From Pseudomonadota bacterium (lineage in GTDB: Bacteria > Pseudomonadota > Alphaproteobacteria > Sphingomonadales > Sphingomonadaceae), in the NCBI GenBank assembly GCA_023445495.1, contig JAEXLC010000071.1:1-6239 (forward strand): a stretch of DNA of 6,239 bases, given 5' to 3'. The translations under genes were made by a program, and so were the position numbers. The notes beneath the pieces are model-generated. The model was not told the origin of the DNA. It saw only the letters and a program-made list of their open reading frames with translations, and did no database searches. Of this stretch, positions 4,814 through 6,239 are shown in pieces. Each line of letters starts with the position of its first letter. Position 1 is the first letter of the stretch.

Positions 4814-6211
4814 ATGCATTGGTTTGAAGCCACCGCACCTATTCGTCTCAAACTCTACGTAGCGTTCAGCTCGCTGATCGGCGTGATGACGCTGGTCGCC
4901 CTCGTCGCATTCCTTGCGCCCGTGATGATCGCGCTGCCGCTGGTCGCGCTGCTGATCGGCGGCGCCGCCATCCAGTGCGTCCGTTATCGTGCCGCGATCG
5001 CCAATCCCTATGTCGCCACCGTGGTCCGCATGGAAGCGCTTGCCGCAGGCGACCTCAACAGCCCGATCGAGTTCACCAGCTATCAGGATTGCGTCGGCCG
5101 CATGACCAAGGCGATGCACACCTTCCGCGACAATGCGGTCGAGCAGCAGCGCCAGGCCGAAGAGCAGTCGATCGCCGTCACCCATCTCGGCACCAGCCTC
5201 GAGCGGCTGAGCCGCGGCGACCTCACCGCCGATATCGGCGACGGCTTCCCCGCCGGCTATGCCGAGCTCAAGCGCCATTTCAATGACGCGCTGGGCGCGC
5301 TGCGGAACCTGATCGGTTCGGTGATGCAGAGCGCCGAGACGATCCAGACCGGATCGGCCGAGATCGCCCATGCCTCGGAAGACCTTGCCCGCCGCACCGA
5401 GGCCAATGCCTCGAGCCTCGAGCAGACCACCGCCGCGGTCAGCCAGATGGACGGCCGCCTCAAGGCCACCGCCGCCGCTGCGGGCCGCACCGTCGAGCGC
5501 GCCGACGGCGCCATCGCCACCGTCGCCGGCGGCCGCGAGATCGCCGAGGAAGCCGTGCAGGCGATGACCCGCGTCAGCGAGAGCGCCAAGGGCATCGACA
5601 GCGTCATCGAAGGCCTCGACAAGATCGCCTTCCAGACCCGGGTCCTCGCGATGAACGCCGCGGTCGAGGCCGGCCGCGCCGGCGAGGCGGGTCGCGGCTT
5701 CGCGGTCGTCGCCGACCTGGTCTCCGCGCTCGCGATGCGCGCCGAGGAGGAAGCCGGCCGCGCCCGCGACCAGCTCACCGCCACCCAGACCGACATCGTC
5801 GCCGCGGTGGAGATGGTGCAGAAGGTCGACGGCGCCTTCGCCAACATCTCGAGCGACGTCGCCGAGGTCCACACGCTGCTCGGCGAGATGGCCAGCGACA
5901 ACCAGGCCCAGGCCAACGCGATCACCGAGATCAGCCTGGCGATCAACACGATGGACCAGTCGACCCAGCAGAACGCTGCCATGGTCGAGGAATCCTCGGC
6001 GGCGGCCCGCAACCTGAGCAGCGAAGTCGACGGGCTCAGCGAACAGGCCGCAAAGTTCGACGTCGGCGCCGGCCCTGCCCCCGCCGCCCGGACCCCGGCC
6101 AGGCCGCCCGCGCGCCCGCAAAAGCAGCGCGGCTATGTCTCCCCGGTCAAGCCGCTCGCGGCAACCCGGCCGACGGCACCGGCCTCCAGCGACGACTGGG
6201 CCAGCTTCTGA
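4814..6211 (+). CDS. methyl-accepting chemotaxis protein without periplasmic domain
   Basis: A 465-aa chemoreceptor that would signal to CheW/CheA. Residues about 14-56 are nearly continuous hydrophobic sequence broken at APV (35-37), read as two membrane helices joined by a tight turn, so no periplasmic ligand-binding domain exists. HAMP-like segments follow at about 60-110 (ALAAGDLNSPIEF) and 120-170 (RLSRGDLTADIGDGF). The coiled-coil signalling domain (about 171-415) has its hairpin tip at 271-310, including IAFQT and NAAVEAGRAGEAGRGFAVVA. Methylation-type motifs are ASSLEQTTAA (199-208) and AAMVEESSAA (388-397). A Pro/Ala/Arg linker (about 417-460) ends in DWASF, matching the xWxxF pentapeptide that tethers CheR/CheB. 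Tip residues differ from the family: Arg276 for Asn, Leu302 for Glu and Ser304 for Arg (376, 402 and 404 in E. coli Tsr by my alignment). The start at 4814 is preferred over the in-frame ATG at 4697 because of AGGAGGT. No other che gene is in view. Confidence 0.93.
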   Translation: MHWFEATAPIRLKLYVAFSSLIGVMTLVALVAFLAPVMIALPLVALLIGGAAIQCVRYRAAIANPYVATVVRMEALAAGDLNSPIEFTSYQDCVGRMTKAMHTFRDNAVEQQRQAEEQSIAVTHLGTSLERLSRGDLTADIGDGFPAGYAELKRHFNDALGALRNLIGSVMQSAETIQTGSAEIAHASEDLARRTEANASSLEQTTAAVSQMDGRLKATAAAAGRTVERADGAIATVAGGREIAEEAVQAMTRVSESAKGIDSVIEGLDKIAFQTRVLAMNAAVEAGRAGEAGRGFAVVADLVSALAMRAEEEAGRARDQLTATQTDIVAAVEMVQKVDGAFANISSDVAEVHTLLGEMASDNQAQANAITEISLAINTMDQSTQQNAAMVEESSAAARNLSSEVDGLSEQAAKFDVGAGPAPAARTPARPPARPQKQRGYVSPVKPLAATRPTAPASSDDWASF

Positions 6212-6239
6212 TGGGATAGAAAGGGCGCCGGATAACCGG

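Noticed and set aside
4799..6121. 440-aa minus-strand open frame across the chemoreceptor gene
   Set aside because: Shadow of the MCP coding frame: Gly/Ala/Asp-rich low complexity with no domain.

Overview
The window is GC-rich and bacterial. It most likely comes from an alphaproteobacterium of the Sphingomonas type. The grounds are the actinobacterial-style (type 2) LeuA, a small stand-alone SWIB protein, the strong G/C bias at third codon positions, and a short GATCCCGG/CCGGGATC-type palindrome of the kind scattered through alphaproteobacterial intergenic DNA. The lineage is inferred from gene content, not from a marker gene. No tRNA, rRNA, CRISPR array, transposase or phage gene is visible.

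Layout. The left third is on the minus strand. leuA (2-isopropylmalate synthase, first committed step of leucine synthesis) occupies 70-1728. Its roughly 130-nt leader (about 1729-1860) holds a tiny Leu-rich leader peptide and mutually exclusive RNA stems, which reads as an attenuation-type leucine control device. Upstream of it lies a small lipoprotein gene (1893-2117, minus). After a 283-bp divergent spacer, the plus strand carries a SWIB-domain protein (2401-2658), an intrinsic terminator (2695-2730), and a 59-aa helix-turn-helix/SANT-like protein (2743-2922). The ribosome-binding site of the last gene begins exactly where the terminator T-tract ends. A minus-strand gene for a secreted protein of unknown function (2852-3328) converges on and overlaps the 59-aa gene. 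It is divergent from a plus-strand BaiN/HI0933-family flavoprotein (3405-4580). After a terminator and an AT-rich spacer comes a plus-strand methyl-accepting chemotaxis protein (4814-6211) with no periplasmic sensor domain.

How the genes relate. These look mostly like independent housekeeping or accessory units rather than one operon. Gene function and regulatory logic are best supported for leuA and its leader: the Leu codons of the leader peptide lie exactly in an RNA segment that can pair with sequence abutting the leuA ribosome-binding site. The SWIB gene and the SANT-like gene form a small pair of chromatin-like folds split by a terminator. The chemoreceptor keeps methylation sites and a CheR/CheB-type C-terminal tether, but it has changed conserved residues at the signalling tip.

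I see no large undescribed multi-gene system. The most interesting items are the leuA leader, the terminator-to-RBS junction between the SWIB and HTH genes, the overlapping or possibly frameshifted secreted protein, and the atypical chemoreceptor tip.
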